Source: Simmondsia chinensis (lineage: Eukaryota > Streptophyta > Magnoliopsida > Caryophyllales > Simmondsiaceae). Taken from it: a stretch of 64,000 bases of DNA. The position numbers and the translations under genes are program-made. Position 1 is the first letter of the stretch. Every line of letters starts with the position of its first letter. The notes below the pieces were generated by a model. The model saw only the letters and a program-made list of their open reading frames with translations, was not told the origin of the DNA and searched no databases. The DNA lies in NCBI GenBank assembly GCA_018398585.1, contig JAGTTD010000014.1:16305387-16369386 (forward strand), written 5' to 3'. Below are positions 30,702 to 42,319 of this stretch, one piece after another.

Positions 30702-31700
30702 TTAGAGCTTATGCACAGGATTTTTCCATTCCGAACTGCCATAACAGAGCACCCAAAACTCACTCGAATTCTGCACCAGATCAGGATCATTCTGGAGCAG
30801 TTTGTCCCAATTTTCAAGTGCTATCACCTTTCTCATTTCTCCACCAATACGTGTGCTGACTTGGCAGGGACTTTCAATGCCAAACATATCAATTAAAGTA
30901 CCAATTATACTGACTTTTGGCTGCACAGATTTCTGTTTCAGTATATTACTGCATTTATACACATCTAACAACTCCATTGCTTGTTCGACAACATTGCTTC
31001 GCCTTTGTTGAACCTTGAAACGTACTCGTGCAGCTTGATTAATTCCTTTCAACAGCAACTCGACTCTTTTCGGCTTCGTATAAACTTCGAAAGCTTCTCC
31101 CGAATCAGGAGGCAAGTCGTTGTATGGGTGTACATTTGAACACTCCCTTTCTCTATTCCAAGAACCTTGTAATGTATCAATTGCATCACTACCAACATCG
31201 AGCAATTGCTGATTACGAGCATCAAGATGCCATGGAGAAGTGTTTAACATATTTTGAGGTGCTTCCATTGTTACTACAGCAGTAACCTCAACCACCCCTG
31301 GTATATCGGCATATACTTCGACAAAATTAGGATCTTGTGTTAGTTCTTGTTGCTTATCAAGCATCCTAGGCTGAAACACAACCTCACACACCAACTTCGG
31401 CTTTTTCAATTTCTTTTTACCCCAAAAATCTTTCAATGCTTCACTTAGTTGATTTCTCTTCAATTTACTCTTCGCTTTCTTAATCATTCTTTTGACATGT
31501 GAATCATATTCCCAATCCGGATGCATGTCATGTTGTACCTCAACGTCATCAAGATACTCTAACTCTAACAAAGAGTCTTCATAAGAATCATCTTGTTCAA
31601 CCTCAGGTTCTTCACGCCTGTGTTCATCAATTTCGGCATTGTCGTGGTTGAGTTCATCTTCAATAACAACAGATTGCACCTTCTCTTTTTTTCTCAACAA
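30702..31700 (-). CDS. Conserved ORF of the non-autonomous family (N2 copy, open)
   Basis: 332 codons without a stop. An acidic N-terminal part (VEQDDSYEDSLLELEYLDD, about 31615-31555) leads into the hallmark VQHDMHPDWEYDSHVKRMIK (about 31540-31490), KAKSKLKRNQLSEALKDFWG and the basic KKKLKKPKL. A middle region with LQGSWNRERE is followed by a second conserved block, EAFEVYTKPKRVELLLKGIN and QAARVRFKVQQRR (about 31095-31000). N1 and N3 have about 100 further residues upstream; in N2 these are broken (31700-31930). No known domain is recognised. D and E carry the same blocks fused behind gag-protease. The protein may bind RNA or the particle; that is inference. Confidence 0.6.
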   Translation of the reverse strand: MLRKKEKVQSVVIEDELNHDNAEIDEHRREEPEVEQDDSYEDSLLELEYLDDVEVQHDMHPDWEYDSHVKRMIKKAKSKLKRNQLSEALKDFWGKKKLKKPKLVCEVVFQPRMLDKQQELTQDPNFVEVYADIPGVVEVTAVVTMEAPQNMLNTSPWHLDARNQQLLDVGSDAIDTLQGSWNRERECSNVHPYNDLPPDSGEAFEVYTKPKRVELLLKGINQAARVRFKVQQRRSNVVEQAMELLDVYKCSNILKQKSVQPKVSIIGTLIDMFGIESPCQVSTRIGGEMRKVIALENWDKLLQNDPDLVQNSSEFWVLCYGSSEWKNPVHKL

Positions 31701-31929
31701 AGAACTCTTATGGTAGAACCACTTCTACAGGTGGAACAATCTCAATTTGTTGCAACCGATCTTGCCCCTTTGCATCCTTTGCATCTTTGTCCATTAATAA
31801 TAACAGAATTTGATCCATCTTTTGGTCAAAACCTTTCTGTAAATCTTGAAGGTCCTCTTTAGTAGCATTCTAAGGTTCGATCATAACATTTACACTAGCT
31901 TCAGATCAAGTTCTCCCTCCATCAGCCAT

Positions 31930-33009
31930 ATTTGCAATGAACTACATCTTCGATCTGAAATTAGCACATTCGCATAGCACAATTTCGAAATCGCAGAAAC
32001 GTAAAACTTGTCTCTTCAACAATCGGTTGCTTAATGAAGTTGTACTCCTTTGATCGCACAAACAATCCCTTGATACTAGTTCCATGATCGTCAATGATTA
32101 TAAATCCTAGCTGATAAACTTCGAACAGAACTTCGAACAAATCCTAACCTCGAACGATTTCTGTCAGCAACGTTTAGTTGAGTAATTCCACTTACACTTC
32201 TGAATTAAGCTCAACTCTAACTCAAAATCAAGTCCTCAACACAATACTCAAGCAATCTTAATGAACGAAGTCGGATTTCAACTCTTACGGTTCTCAGTGC
32301 ACTACTAGAATTTCGCCTTCGCTGAAAGTTTTTCACCTAAGCAATTCTCCACTCAATACATATAATTCTTTAGAATCAAACATAGATTCTGATGAGTTCT
32401 TACCAAGTCTATGCTTAACAAAGCAATTTCATCACAATTCAGCAACAAGAGCATAATCGAATCGAATATGAACTCAACTTCAGAACGAAGTTACCTTAAG
32501 CACAACTTCTGAATTATAGAACCTGATTAAACATCAATTCAGCTGGTTTCTGATCTTTTGATTATGATCACTTGCAATGTGGATCAATTAGCTCAATTTA
32601 AACTTCTTTTTCAACTGATCAACTGGATGTTCGATCAAGTTAGCTCAGCATCAATTACAGCACTGCAACTACTTCATTTCTCCACTTCTGCAGCAAATGC
32701 TTGATCGATGCTATTGAATTTCAATCCGAATCAGCTTGATGTTGATTGTACTCAACAAATACTGATCAACTGAACTTCCTTCATTATAATATGGTCACTT
32801 AAAGTCCCAACCGAAGCAACTACCCAGGCCTTGCTGTACTAATGCATAAATCCCGCCAAAACTCTTCAATCAATTCAGATTTGAATTTCTGATCACCAAA
32901 TCTGAATTAAATTAGTATCCAACCTTCTTTTGTTGATTAATTGCAACACAATTAATCAGATTTCATAATTTTTTTTAGATATGAGCTTGATTCCGAAGCC
33001 AAATTAAGG
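31930..33009 (-). other. Long leader of N2
   Basis: About 1.1 kb between primer site and ORF without a convincing frame. It shares blocks with the N1 and N3 leaders, such as the stretch around 32160-32290 (TTTAGTTGAGTAATTC, CAAGTCCTCAACACAATACTC and ATGAACGAAGTCGGATTTCAA on the plus strand). Confidence 0.6.
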
Positions 33010-33022
33010 CTCCGATACCAAT
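33010..33022 (-). other. Primer-binding site of N2
   Basis: Minus strand ATTGGTATCGGAG next to the LTR; one change from the initiator Met tRNA complement. Confidence 0.8.
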
Positions 33023-33654
33023 TGTTAAGGTTTCAAAGATTTCACTTGAGCCTTAACCTTGGTTGGGATAAAGAGAGTGTGAGATGAGAAAAGAATATAG
33101 AGTTTAGATGAGAAAGAAGGGAAAGGAGATGAGAAGTACAGAAATATCAAAATATCAATTCATTCATCAAAAGTTATGGATTACATGCTAATACCCCTTA
33201 TTTATACTACTTACATGACATGAGCCTAATACATCGCATCTAGCCACCCAAGGACTAACCAACTTAGGAATTATCTAGAAATATCTAGAACTAAGCTTAA
33301 CTAACAATTAAATCTATTTTGGCACCAAAGACCAGCCTAACTGACTAACAACCTAACATACATTCACGTGCTGTAGAAATACTACAATGCAGGTAACAAC
33401 ACAGCTTATTACAACTCAATTAACAACATAATGCAGTAAAGGAAAGGACTACCAAGCCATTACGTCACTTACTAAACTAATCAACACATAACAGCCGTAA
33501 AATCATCACTCTACAGCAGCAACGTCACAGCAGCAGTAGCAATAGCAGAACATCAGCAGCAGCATAACAGTATAAACAGATTTTAACCATCCCAACACAC
33601 ACTCCCGCCGTTAAGCCAATTAAAATCCATGCCTCGGAGTCTCGGTTCATAACA
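33023..33654 (-). repeat. 5' LTR of N2
   Basis: 632 bases, same ends as the 3' LTR and very similar throughout. GATGAGAAAGAAGG and GGAGATGAGAAG (CTTCTTTCTCATC in element sense) lie in R/U5, CAGCAG-rich sequence in U3. Confidence 0.9.
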
Positions 33655-34009
33655 ACCTAACTGTCATATCCATAGTCATAGGGGAACAAAGTTAAATTAA
33701 ACGTCAAACATGCCCTCTCAAACTCCTTGTAGTCATTGAAGGTCAAATCAAGCAGATTTTTTACCTATTGGAAATCTGAAATTACCAATGGCTTAACAGG
33801 GGTATTTGTTTATGCCACAAGATCGAGGGAGTTGGGACGATATCATTTTGAGAATAAAGGGCACGAGTCTTCAAAGTGGGGCCATCCTTGAGCGGTGCCT
33901 AGCCTTTAAATATTGAGATGACCACACCTCGAGCCCAGTTGTCTAAGTGAGTTAAAGCCCTCAAGGTATATCAACCTCTCAAGATGGTTGACCAGGAAAA
34001 AAAGACTCG

Positions 34010-34885
34010 AGCTATAGGGGTGGAGACAAACCCATGAGATCAACAGTCCACTTACAGGCTAGAGTCAATCAGGCTTTCAAGCCTAGCACACTTGACTTAT
34101 AATAACTCGAACGAGTTTAGGTCTGAAAATATTACAATGAAGCAACACGTATTCAAGCCATTAGACCATGACTACTGCAATCAAAGTCAAGCCTTAGCCA
34201 TCAAAGCCCTAATCAATGCGCGGACCTAAGTTCGCCTAACTTATTAAGTAGTAATAGCAGTGTTAAGATCAATGCAATCAAGGTCAAGCATTCGCCATCA
34301 GAGCTTAAACTAAAGCCTCAATTGTTCACGTGTCAAAATTTGGGAACGGATTAAAATCGAGAGTTCATACCTAAAGCCTTAAAGACTGTATTACTGAAGA
34401 AGTAAGTACAACAGGATTTATGCTAAGCTATGCTACATTAAGTTACATTACTCCTTGGAAAAGAGCATAAGTGTGCTATAAAGAAAACTTGAAAAAGTTT
34501 TGTATTGAGTGTATGCACTAACTTGGACTCTCACAATGTCTCTTATTTATAGAAAAAACTGAATAACGGCTACCCCTTCCACGCCATTTTCTCCCCACGT
34601 CAGGCCACTAAGCTCCTTCTTGTGCATGAATGATTAATGAATGTGCCTTTGACTTGAAGCTTGAGGGAACTCCTTGGAGCCCACATTCGCATTTTTAGCT
34701 GAAGTTCCTTCTAAAAACCCCATGTTCTCTTGGATTAAGCTTAGTGCCCAAGTATTTGAGATTGCGCTCCAAGTAACTGTCCCAAGTTTGGAAACCACAT
34801 GTCTTGCAGCCTTCTTGGCAATCCCTTAAGCTCGAGCTCCCTTCATCCTTCAACCATCTCGAGCCCAGAGTGGTTGGTACCCTTG
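34010..34885 (-). repeat. LTR of element X (copy X2), split by the D/E array
   Basis: It aligns with 5550-6350 (see copy X1) and is continued at 42764-42984, where AGAGTATAAATATTC and GAGGCCTCAAG match the region after 21540. It carries the minus-strand TATA box at 34544-34551. The low-coordinate side (33660-34000) does not align with X1 and has no recognised gene; the U5 end seems lost. Confidence 0.5.
34544..34551 (-). promoter_or_regulatory. TATA box of the X2 LTR
   Basis: Minus strand TATAAATA followed by AGAGACA, as in X1 at 6026-6033. Confidence 0.45.
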
Positions 34886-35331
34886 TGTTACGAATTAATA
34901 AATTTTACTTGTAATACATTTTAATTTCTGAGTATACCTTTTTAATTAGAGTCTTTTAATGATGTAATACAATTAAATACCGGTTTGGTTTAAAATAGGT
35001 GCCAAAAATGCAGTTACCAGCTCCCACGGTTTAAGTGTGCCGGTCAGTTGCTGCATTTAGGCGGGAATATCGGTTATCAGTTCTAAATTCTGGTGTTTGG
35101 GCAGGAAATTCAGCTGAAGGTTAGGCCTAGTTGCAAATGCATCAATTTGTGTATATATTTAGAGCCTAAGGTTGTAATTGATCATCCAAAAAAAATAATA
35201 CAATCTGATTACTATGGAAAAATTCTGAATTTCCCATCCCCTTCTCTATTTTCTCATCTCTTTCACTTCTTCTCTCATCTTTAACTCTCTTCTACAAGGT
35301 TAGACTTCCAAATTGATTTTGGGAGCTAACA
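34886..35331 (+). repeat. LTR 1 of the D/E array
   Basis: TGTTACGAATTAATAAATTT to GGGAGCTAACA. TTCTCATC and CTCTCATC units lie within 100 bases of its end. Primer site ATTGGTATCAGAGCT follows at 35332-35346, a full match to the initiator Met tRNA complement core. Confidence 0.93.
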
Positions 35332-35376
35332 ATTGGTATCAGAGCTTGGCAATAAAAAAAATCAAAAAAAATATAT

Positions 35377-38300
35377 ATGATGGAAGGTGTGCGAACCAGA
35401 TCAGGTGCTAGTGGTGCAAGCTTTGCTGTTGTTGTGACAGATTCAGGTGTGAATGCACCTTCTAATCACCACAAGGAGTTGAATGACAAAATCGAACAAT
35501 TGAACACGAAGCTTGATCAGCAAAGTGCAACGTTTGACCGGCAGGATATTAAGTTTGAACAACAAAATGATAACATCCAAGAAATACTGAAATTGTTGAT
35601 GGATAAGGATGCACGGTTACAACAAATTGAAGAGGAAATTGAAAAGCTGCAAGACCAAGTGAATAAGCAAAAGGAATCAAGTGTTGATTCCATTTTGAAG
35701 CCGGCTAGTCGGATCTTTCCTCAAATGGGATCTGATCAGCAACCGATCAGCCCAAAGCAAATCGATGATGCAGTCAGGAACTGAGAGAAATCACCTGTGA
35801 TTCAGACGGGTGTTGGGCCATCAACGAACATCAGATCAGCGGAGTTCCAGCCTATGCAACATGATCTTGAGGTGGAGGTTCAAATTTGGGTTTCTAACCA
35901 TGAGCCGACCCGATCTGCAACAGCTCCAATCTAGCTTGACACCCAGCCACAGCAATATGTTCTTCATCCAAACATTGCAACCGATGAGGAGGAACATGTT
36001 GTTAGACCACCGGAACTATCTTTTCAACAAAGATCTGAGTCTAATGAAAATACTCTTGGTGGTAGAAGTGGCTCGTAGAGGCAGCCAAGGGTGGAGATCG
36101 ACCCTTTCGATGGAAAGCAACCGGAGTCGTGGTTAAGGAGATGTGATCGGTTCTTCTTATACTACAACATACAGGAGGAGGAGAAACTCCAACTCGCAGC
36201 AGTACATTTACATGAGGATCACAAGGTTTGGCATTATAGCTTGTTGAAATCCAAACCAAATCTTTCCTGGGGCCAATTCGTAGAAGAAATGTGTGGGCGA
36301 TATGGAGAAGAAGAAACAACCGATGTTGTGGACAGCTTTAATAAGTTGGTCCAATCATCAACCGTGAGAGAGTATATGCTCAGATTTGAGAATTTGAGAG
36401 TCAATTTGATGTCCGTTCTGACCATTGCTCTCGAAGATGCCGAATCCTATTATGTCTCTTGCTTTGTGAGTGGACTTAAGCCTAGGTTCAAGAATATGGT
36501 GAAAGCCATTGGTCCTAAGACTTTGTCAAGTGCTTACAACAAGGCAAAGTTGATAGCGGCTGCTCAAGTTCAACCAAATGACAAAAATAAGCAGCACAAC
36601 AATGAAATCAGAGTGGCGCAGCAGAGGAGTTCAGGCAATGGTTTTAGGCATGCTGTTGGCACTAGTGCAACAAGGCTTTGTTTTCGTTGCAACCAACCTT
36701 ACCAGCCCGGACATAGGTGCAAATCACAAGCACATATTTATGCAAAAGGAGTCCGAGTCCCGGCTGATGTGGACAGTACTGAATTAGATGCAGAGGAGGA
36801 TGAAACCGAATGCATTTCACAGGGAAACTCAAGCGATGATGAGGTCGAGATTTCCATGAAAGCTCTAACCGGATGTGGGGCTCGTAACACCCTTAAAATC
36901 AGGGGACGGGCTGAAAAACACTCCATTATTATCCTCATTGATAGTGGAAGCACTCACAGTTTCGTTGACCTGAAGTTGATTAAGAAGGTCAAGCACGAAA
37001 TGACAAAAACTCATCCCTTGGCGGTAATGGTGGCATATGGTAATTCTCTAACCACTAAAAATAAGTGCATAGCATTCCCATGGACTACGCAGAACCATCA
37101 ATTCACTTTCAACTTTAGAGTTCTCCCCTTGGGAGCTTGTGATATGGTGCTCGGGGTAGATTGTATGAGAACCTTTAACCCGGTTGTGTTTGATTTTGAC
37201 AAAATGACCGTGGCATTTGAGGTCCAAGGCGTCAAAGTATCCTTGCAAGGCATGTCCGAGGAAGCTCAACTCAAGTTGATGGATGGGAAATGTGTGCAAG
37301 GTAGGGTCAAGAAGAAGGCAATGCAATGGCTGGGACAATTGTTCATGATTAGGCCGGTAGTACAGAGGCCACTTGAGGCAATTGAAGAAGAAGAGGTCCA
37401 TGGTAGTGAACACGAGCTGGATGTATTTGAAGTTGAATGAGATGATTCTTTGCGAGAATCAGAGTCTCTTGACAGCATTAAGGTACAATATGACATACAT
37501 CCGGAATGGGAAGATGATTTTCATGTCATGAAAATGTTAAAGAATGCAAAAAGCAAAATGAAGAAGAATCATCTCAACGACGCATTAAAAGATTATTGGA
37601 ATGCAAAGGAGATCACAAAAAAGAAGTTGAACCTTAAGGATGGATGGCAGCCTAAGAGGTTTGATACTCAACACGAATTGATTCAAGATGCTGCTCTCAC
37701 TAAGGTATATGCCAAAAAATTTAATTTACATGGGTTGATTGCAACAGAACCTGAAATTCCAACTAAAAATACTGAGATCATTACTGAAATATCACTGAAC
37801 GCATTCCCACATCTGTTAAGTGTCATTCATTGGCAAGGTTACATGCAGAATCAAAGTGATTTTACCACTGGGCGATATCTTCTTGTTGAAAAATTAGTTG
37901 TTCCAGCTGCATTTACACCAAATACCGATCAGAGTGTGCAAGAGTTCATTTCTGGGCGAGCTGGAGCACTAACTCAGGACCAAAACAACATCATCTTGGG
38001 GACTTTGCAAGGATCCTTGTGCGAAGTAAGCAATTACGCAGGTGTAGTGGCAAAAATGCACTATCGGCATGCCGATCGGCAAGTTCGGAGTGGTTTATTC
38101 CTTTATGAGAGGGACAATGTGACTTATCCAAATGCAAGATCATGTGTTAAGTCGCCCCTTGACCAAGAGAAGATTTTCAAGCTAATATGCAATCAAAACG
38201 AGTCGATTTTCTGCAGGAGAAGTTGAATCAAGTCGCCACGGTTTGTTTCCAAGTCCAGCTGAGTCCAGAAGACATTTCGGGTGTAATGCCTGAGCTTGGT

Positions 38301-38573
38301 TTTGTTATCACTGTTAAATCCTTCAAACTCTATGGCATCCAAGATTTGGAGGACCATAGGATGACACCTTGCAATTGGGACCAAGTCATGAGCAGAACTG
38401 GAATTGCTGACGCAAATGGAGTAATATTGCAGCACCTGAGTTCTGTCAGATCAAGCAGGACGATGCAGCTCAACAACAAGAAGATTAACAAAGTACGAGT
38501 CACTTGGAGCAACTTAAGCACTTGGGAAGACTACAATTTCTTGAAGAGTCAATCTACTGGCTTCACTTCTTGA
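35377..38573 (+). pseudogene. gag-protease-novel polyprotein, unit D
   Basis: ATG at 35377 (MMEGVRTRSGASGASF), 30 bases after the primer site. A coiled coil (35480-35680) comes first, then the capsid core with QPRVEIDPFDGKQPESWLRR (about 36080-36135), SSTVREYMLRFENL and CFVSGLKPRFKN. The knuckle CFRCNQPYQPGHRC is at about 36679-36720 and the protease [10 protein letters not shown] near 36934. After WLGQLFMIRPVV (near 37328) the RT is missing. Instead come SLDSIKVQYDIHPEWEDDFH and KMLKNAKSKMKKNHLNDALK (37470-37590), ALQGS-like and RHADRQVR motifs, and VTWSNLSTWEDYNFLKSQ (to 38573), a pol C-terminus. Stops at 35782, 35932, 36076 and 37438; frameshift near 38150-38220. Confidence 0.82.
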
Positions 38574-38602
38574 GGACAATAAGTTTCTCAAGGAGGAGGG
38601 AA

Positions 38603-39047
38603 TGTTACGAATTAATAAATTTTACTTGTAATGCATTTTAATTTCTTAGTTTAACATTTTAATTAGAGTCTTTTGTTGATGTAAAATAATGAAATACCGG
38701 TTTTGGTTAAAATAGGCGCCAAAAATGTAGTTAGCTGCTCCCACGGTTTAAGTGTGCAGGTCAGTTGCTGCATTTAGGCAGGAATATCGGTTATCAGTTC
38801 TAAATTCTGGTGTTTGGGCGGGAAATTCAGCTGAAGGTTAGGCCTAGTTGCAATGCATCAATTTGTGTGTATATTTGGAGCCTAAGGTTGTAATTGATCA
38901 TCCAAAAAAATTAATACAATCTGATTCCTAAGGAAAAATTCTGAATTTCCCATCCCCTTCTCTATTTTCTCATCTCTTTCACTTCTTCTCTCATCTTTAA
39001 CTCTCTTCTACAAGGTTAGACTTCCAAATTGATTTTGGGAGCTAACA
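38603..39047 (+). repeat. LTR 2 (shared middle LTR) of the D/E array
   Basis: 445 bases. It is the 3' LTR of unit D, preceded by AAGGAGGAGGGAA, and the 5' LTR of unit E, followed by the primer site ATTGGTATCAGAGCT (39048-39062). No target duplication on either side. Confidence 0.93.
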
Positions 39048-39092
39048 ATTGGTATCAGAGCTTGGGAATATAAAAAATCAAAAAAAAATTAT

Positions 39093-42000
39093 ATGATGGA
39101 AGGTGGGCGAACCAGATCAGGTGCTTGTGGTGCAAGCTTTGCTGCTGTTGTGACAGATTCAGGTGTGAATGCACCTTCTGATCACCACAAGGAGTTGAAT
39201 GACAAGATCGAACAATTGAACACGAAGCTTGATCAGCAAAGTGCAACGTTTGATTGGCAGGATATTAAGTTTGAACGACAAAATTATAACATCCAAGAAA
39301 TGCTGAAATTGTTGATGGATAAGGATGCACGGTTACAACAAATTGAAGAGGAAATTGAAATGCTGTAAGATCAAGTGAATAAGCAAAAGGAATCAAGTGT
39401 TGATTCCATTTTGAAGCCGGCTAGTCGGATCTTTCCTCAAATGGGATCTGATCAGCAACCAATCAGCCCAAAGCAAATCGATGATGCAGTCAGGAACCGA
39501 GAGAAATCACCTGTGATTCAGACGAGTGTTGGGCCATCAACGAACATCAAATCAGCAGAGTTCCAGCCTATGCAACATGATCTTAAGGTGGAGGATCAAA
39601 TTTGGTTCTCTAACCATGAGCCGACCCGATCTGCAGCAGCTCCAATCTAGCTTGACACCCAGCCGTAGCAATCTGTTCTTCATCCAAACATTGCAACCGA
39701 TGAGGAGGAACATGTTGTTAGACCACTGGAGTAATCTTTTCAGCGAAGATCTGAGTCTAATTAAAATACTCTTGGTGGTAGAAGTGGCTTGTACAGGCAG
39801 CCAAGGGTTGAGATCGACCCTTTCGATGGAAAGCAACCGGAGTCGTGGTTAAGGAGATGTGATCGGTTCTTCTTATACTACAACATACAGGAGGAGGAGA
39901 AACTCCAACTCGCAACAGTACATTTACATGAGGATCACGAGGTTTGGCATTATAGCTTGTTGAAATCCAAACCAAATCTTTCCTGGGGCCAATTTGTGGA
40001 AGAAATGTGTGGGCGATATGGAGAAGGAGAAACAATCGATGTTGTGGATAGCTTTAATAAGTTGGTCCAATCATCAACCGTGAGAGAGTATATGCTCAGA
40101 TTTGAGAATTTGAGAGCCAATTTGATGTCCGTCCTGACCATTGCTCCCGAAGATGCCGAATCCTATCATGTCTCTTGCTTTGTGAGTGGACTTAAGCCTA
40201 GGATCAAGAATATGGTGAAAGCCATTGGTCCTAAGACTTTGTCAAGTGCTTACAACAAGGCAAAGTTGATAGCAGCTACTCAAGTTCAACCAAATGACAA
40301 AAATAAGCAGCACAACAATGAAATCAGAGTGGCGTAGCAGAGGAGTTCAGGCAATGGTTTTAAGCATGCTATTGGCACCAGTGCAACAAGGCTTTGTTTT
40401 CGTTGCAACCAACCTTACCAGCCCGGACATAGGTGCAAATCACAAGCACTTATGTATGCAAAAGGAATCCGAGTCCCGGCTGATGCGGACAGTACTGAAT
40501 TAGATGCAGAGGAGGATGAAACCGAATGCATTTCACAGGGAAACTCAAGCGATGATGAGGTCGAGAATTCCATGAAAGCTCTAACCGGATGTGGGGCTCA
40601 TGACACCCTTGAAATCCGGGGACGGGCTGAAAAACACTCTATTATTACCCTCATTGATAGTGGAAGCACTCACAGTTTCGTTGACCTGAAGTTGATTAAG
40701 AAGGTCAAGCACGAAATGACAAAAACTCATCCCTTGGCGGTAATGGTGGCAGATGGTAATTCTCTAACCACTAAAAATAAGTGCATAGCATTCCCATGGA
40801 CTATGCAGAACCATCAATTCACTTTCAACTTTAGAGTTCTCCCCTTGGGAGGTTGTGATATGGTTCTCGGGGTAGATTGTATGAGAACCTTTAACCCGGT
40901 TGTGTTTGATTTTGACAAAATGACCATGGCATTTGAGGTCCAAGGCGTCAAAGTATCCTTGCAAGGCATGTCCGAGGAATCACAACTCAAGTTGATGGAT
41001 GGGAAATGTGTGCAAGGTAGGGTCAAGAAGAAGGCAATGCAATGGCTGGGACAATTGTTCATGATTAGGCCAGTAGTACAGGGGCCACTTAAGGCAATTG
41101 AAGAAGAAGAGGTCCAAGGTAGTGAACGCGAGCTGGATGTGTTTGAAGTTGAACAAGATGATTCTTTGCGAGAATCAGAGTCTCTTGACAGCATTAAGGT
41201 ACAATATGACATACATCCGGAATGGGAAGATGATTTTCATGTCATGAAAATGTTAAAGAATGCAAAAAGCAAAATGAAGAAGAATCATCTCAACGATGCA
41301 TTAAAAGATTATTGGAACGCAAAGGAGATCACAAAAAAGAAGTTGAAGCTTAAGGATGGATGGCAGCCTAAGAGGTTTGATACTCAACACGAATTGATTC
41401 AAGATGCTGCTCTCACTAAGGTATATGCTAAAAAATTAGATTTACATGGGTTGATTGCAACAGAACCTGAAATTCCAACTAAAAATACTGAGATCATTAC
41501 TGAAATATCACTGAACGCATTCCCACATCTGTTGAGTGTCATTCATTGGCAAGGTTACATGCAGAATCAAAGTGATTTTACCACTGGGCGATATCTTCTT
41601 GTTGAAAAATTAGTTGTTCCTGCTGCATTTACACCAAATACCGATCAGAGTGCGCAAGAGTTCATTTCTGGGCGAGCTGGAGCACTAACTCAGGACCAAA
41701 ACAACATCATCTTGGGGGCTTTGCAAGGATCCTTGTGCGGAGTAAGCAATTACGCAGGTGTAGTGGCAAAAATGCACTATCGGCATGCTGATCGGCAAGT
41801 TCGGAGTGGTTTATTCCTTTATGAGAGGGACAATGTGACTTATCCAAATGCAAGATCATGTGTTAAGTCGCCCCCTTACCCAAGAGAAGATTTTCAAGCT
41901 AATATGCAATCAAAACGAGTCGATTTTCTGCAGGAGAGGTTGAATCAAGTTGCCACGGGTTGCTTCAAAGTTCAGCTGAGTCCAGAAGACATTTCGGGTG

Positions 42001-42290
42001 TAATGCCTGAGCTTGGTTTCGTTATCACTGTTAAATCCTTCAAACTCTATGGCATCCAAGATTTGGAGGGCCTGAGGATGACACCTTGCAATTGGGACCA
42101 AGTCATGAGCAGAACTGAAATTGTTGACGCAAATGGAGTAATATTGCAGCACCTGAGTTCTGTCAGATCAAGCAGGACGATGCAGCTCAACAACAAGAAG
42201 ATTAACAAAGTACGAGTCACTTGGAGCAACTTAAGCACTTAGGAAGACTACAATTTCTTGAAGAGTCAATCTCCTAGCTTCACTTCTTGA
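39093..42290 (+). pseudogene. gag-protease-novel polyprotein, unit E (single frame of 1,065 codons)
   Basis: The whole unit keeps one frame from ATG 39093 to TGA 42288-42290, with stops at 39366, 39648, 39666, 39732, 39762, 40335 and 42240. The stretch 40452-42242 (596 codons) is open and runs from protease ([12 protein letters not shown] near 40650) through QLFMIRPVV into the novel segment (EVEQDDSLRESES near 41150, VQYDIHPEWEDDFHVMKMLK near 41200-41260, ALKDYWNAKE, GALQGSLCGVSNY, RHADRQVRSGLFL, SKRVDFLQERLNQVATGC) and ends with VRVTWSNLST. So the novel part is translated as a C-terminal extension of gag-protease. TAG at 39648 is shared with unit D (35932); other stops are private. Confidence 0.85.
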
Positions 42291-42319
42291 GGACAAGAAG
42301 TTTCTCAAGGAGGAGGGAA

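Larger units (their letters stand above)
22708..33654 (-). mobile_element. Non-autonomous LTR retrotransposon N2, host to gypsy F
   Basis: LTRs at 22708-29093 (interrupted) and 33023-33654 begin TGTTAAGGTTTCAAAGAT on the plus strand and end CGGTTCATAACA. Flanks gccta (22703-22707) and accta (33655-33659) agree in four of five bases. The primer site (33010-33022) and the purine tract next to 29093 are on the minus strand. The 3.9 kb internal region has no gag, RT or integrase, but holds the conserved unfamiliar ORF (30702-31700), a second ORF (29394-30023) and a long leader. Organisation equals that of N3. Confidence 0.88.

Noticed and set aside
31593..31862. 89-codon plus-strand ORF over N2
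   Set aside because: Antisense to the conserved ORF of N2; no counterpart in N1 or N3.
36041..36319. 92-codon minus-strand ORF repeated at 39757-40035
   Set aside because: It is repeated only because units D and E are duplicates; antisense to the gag core.
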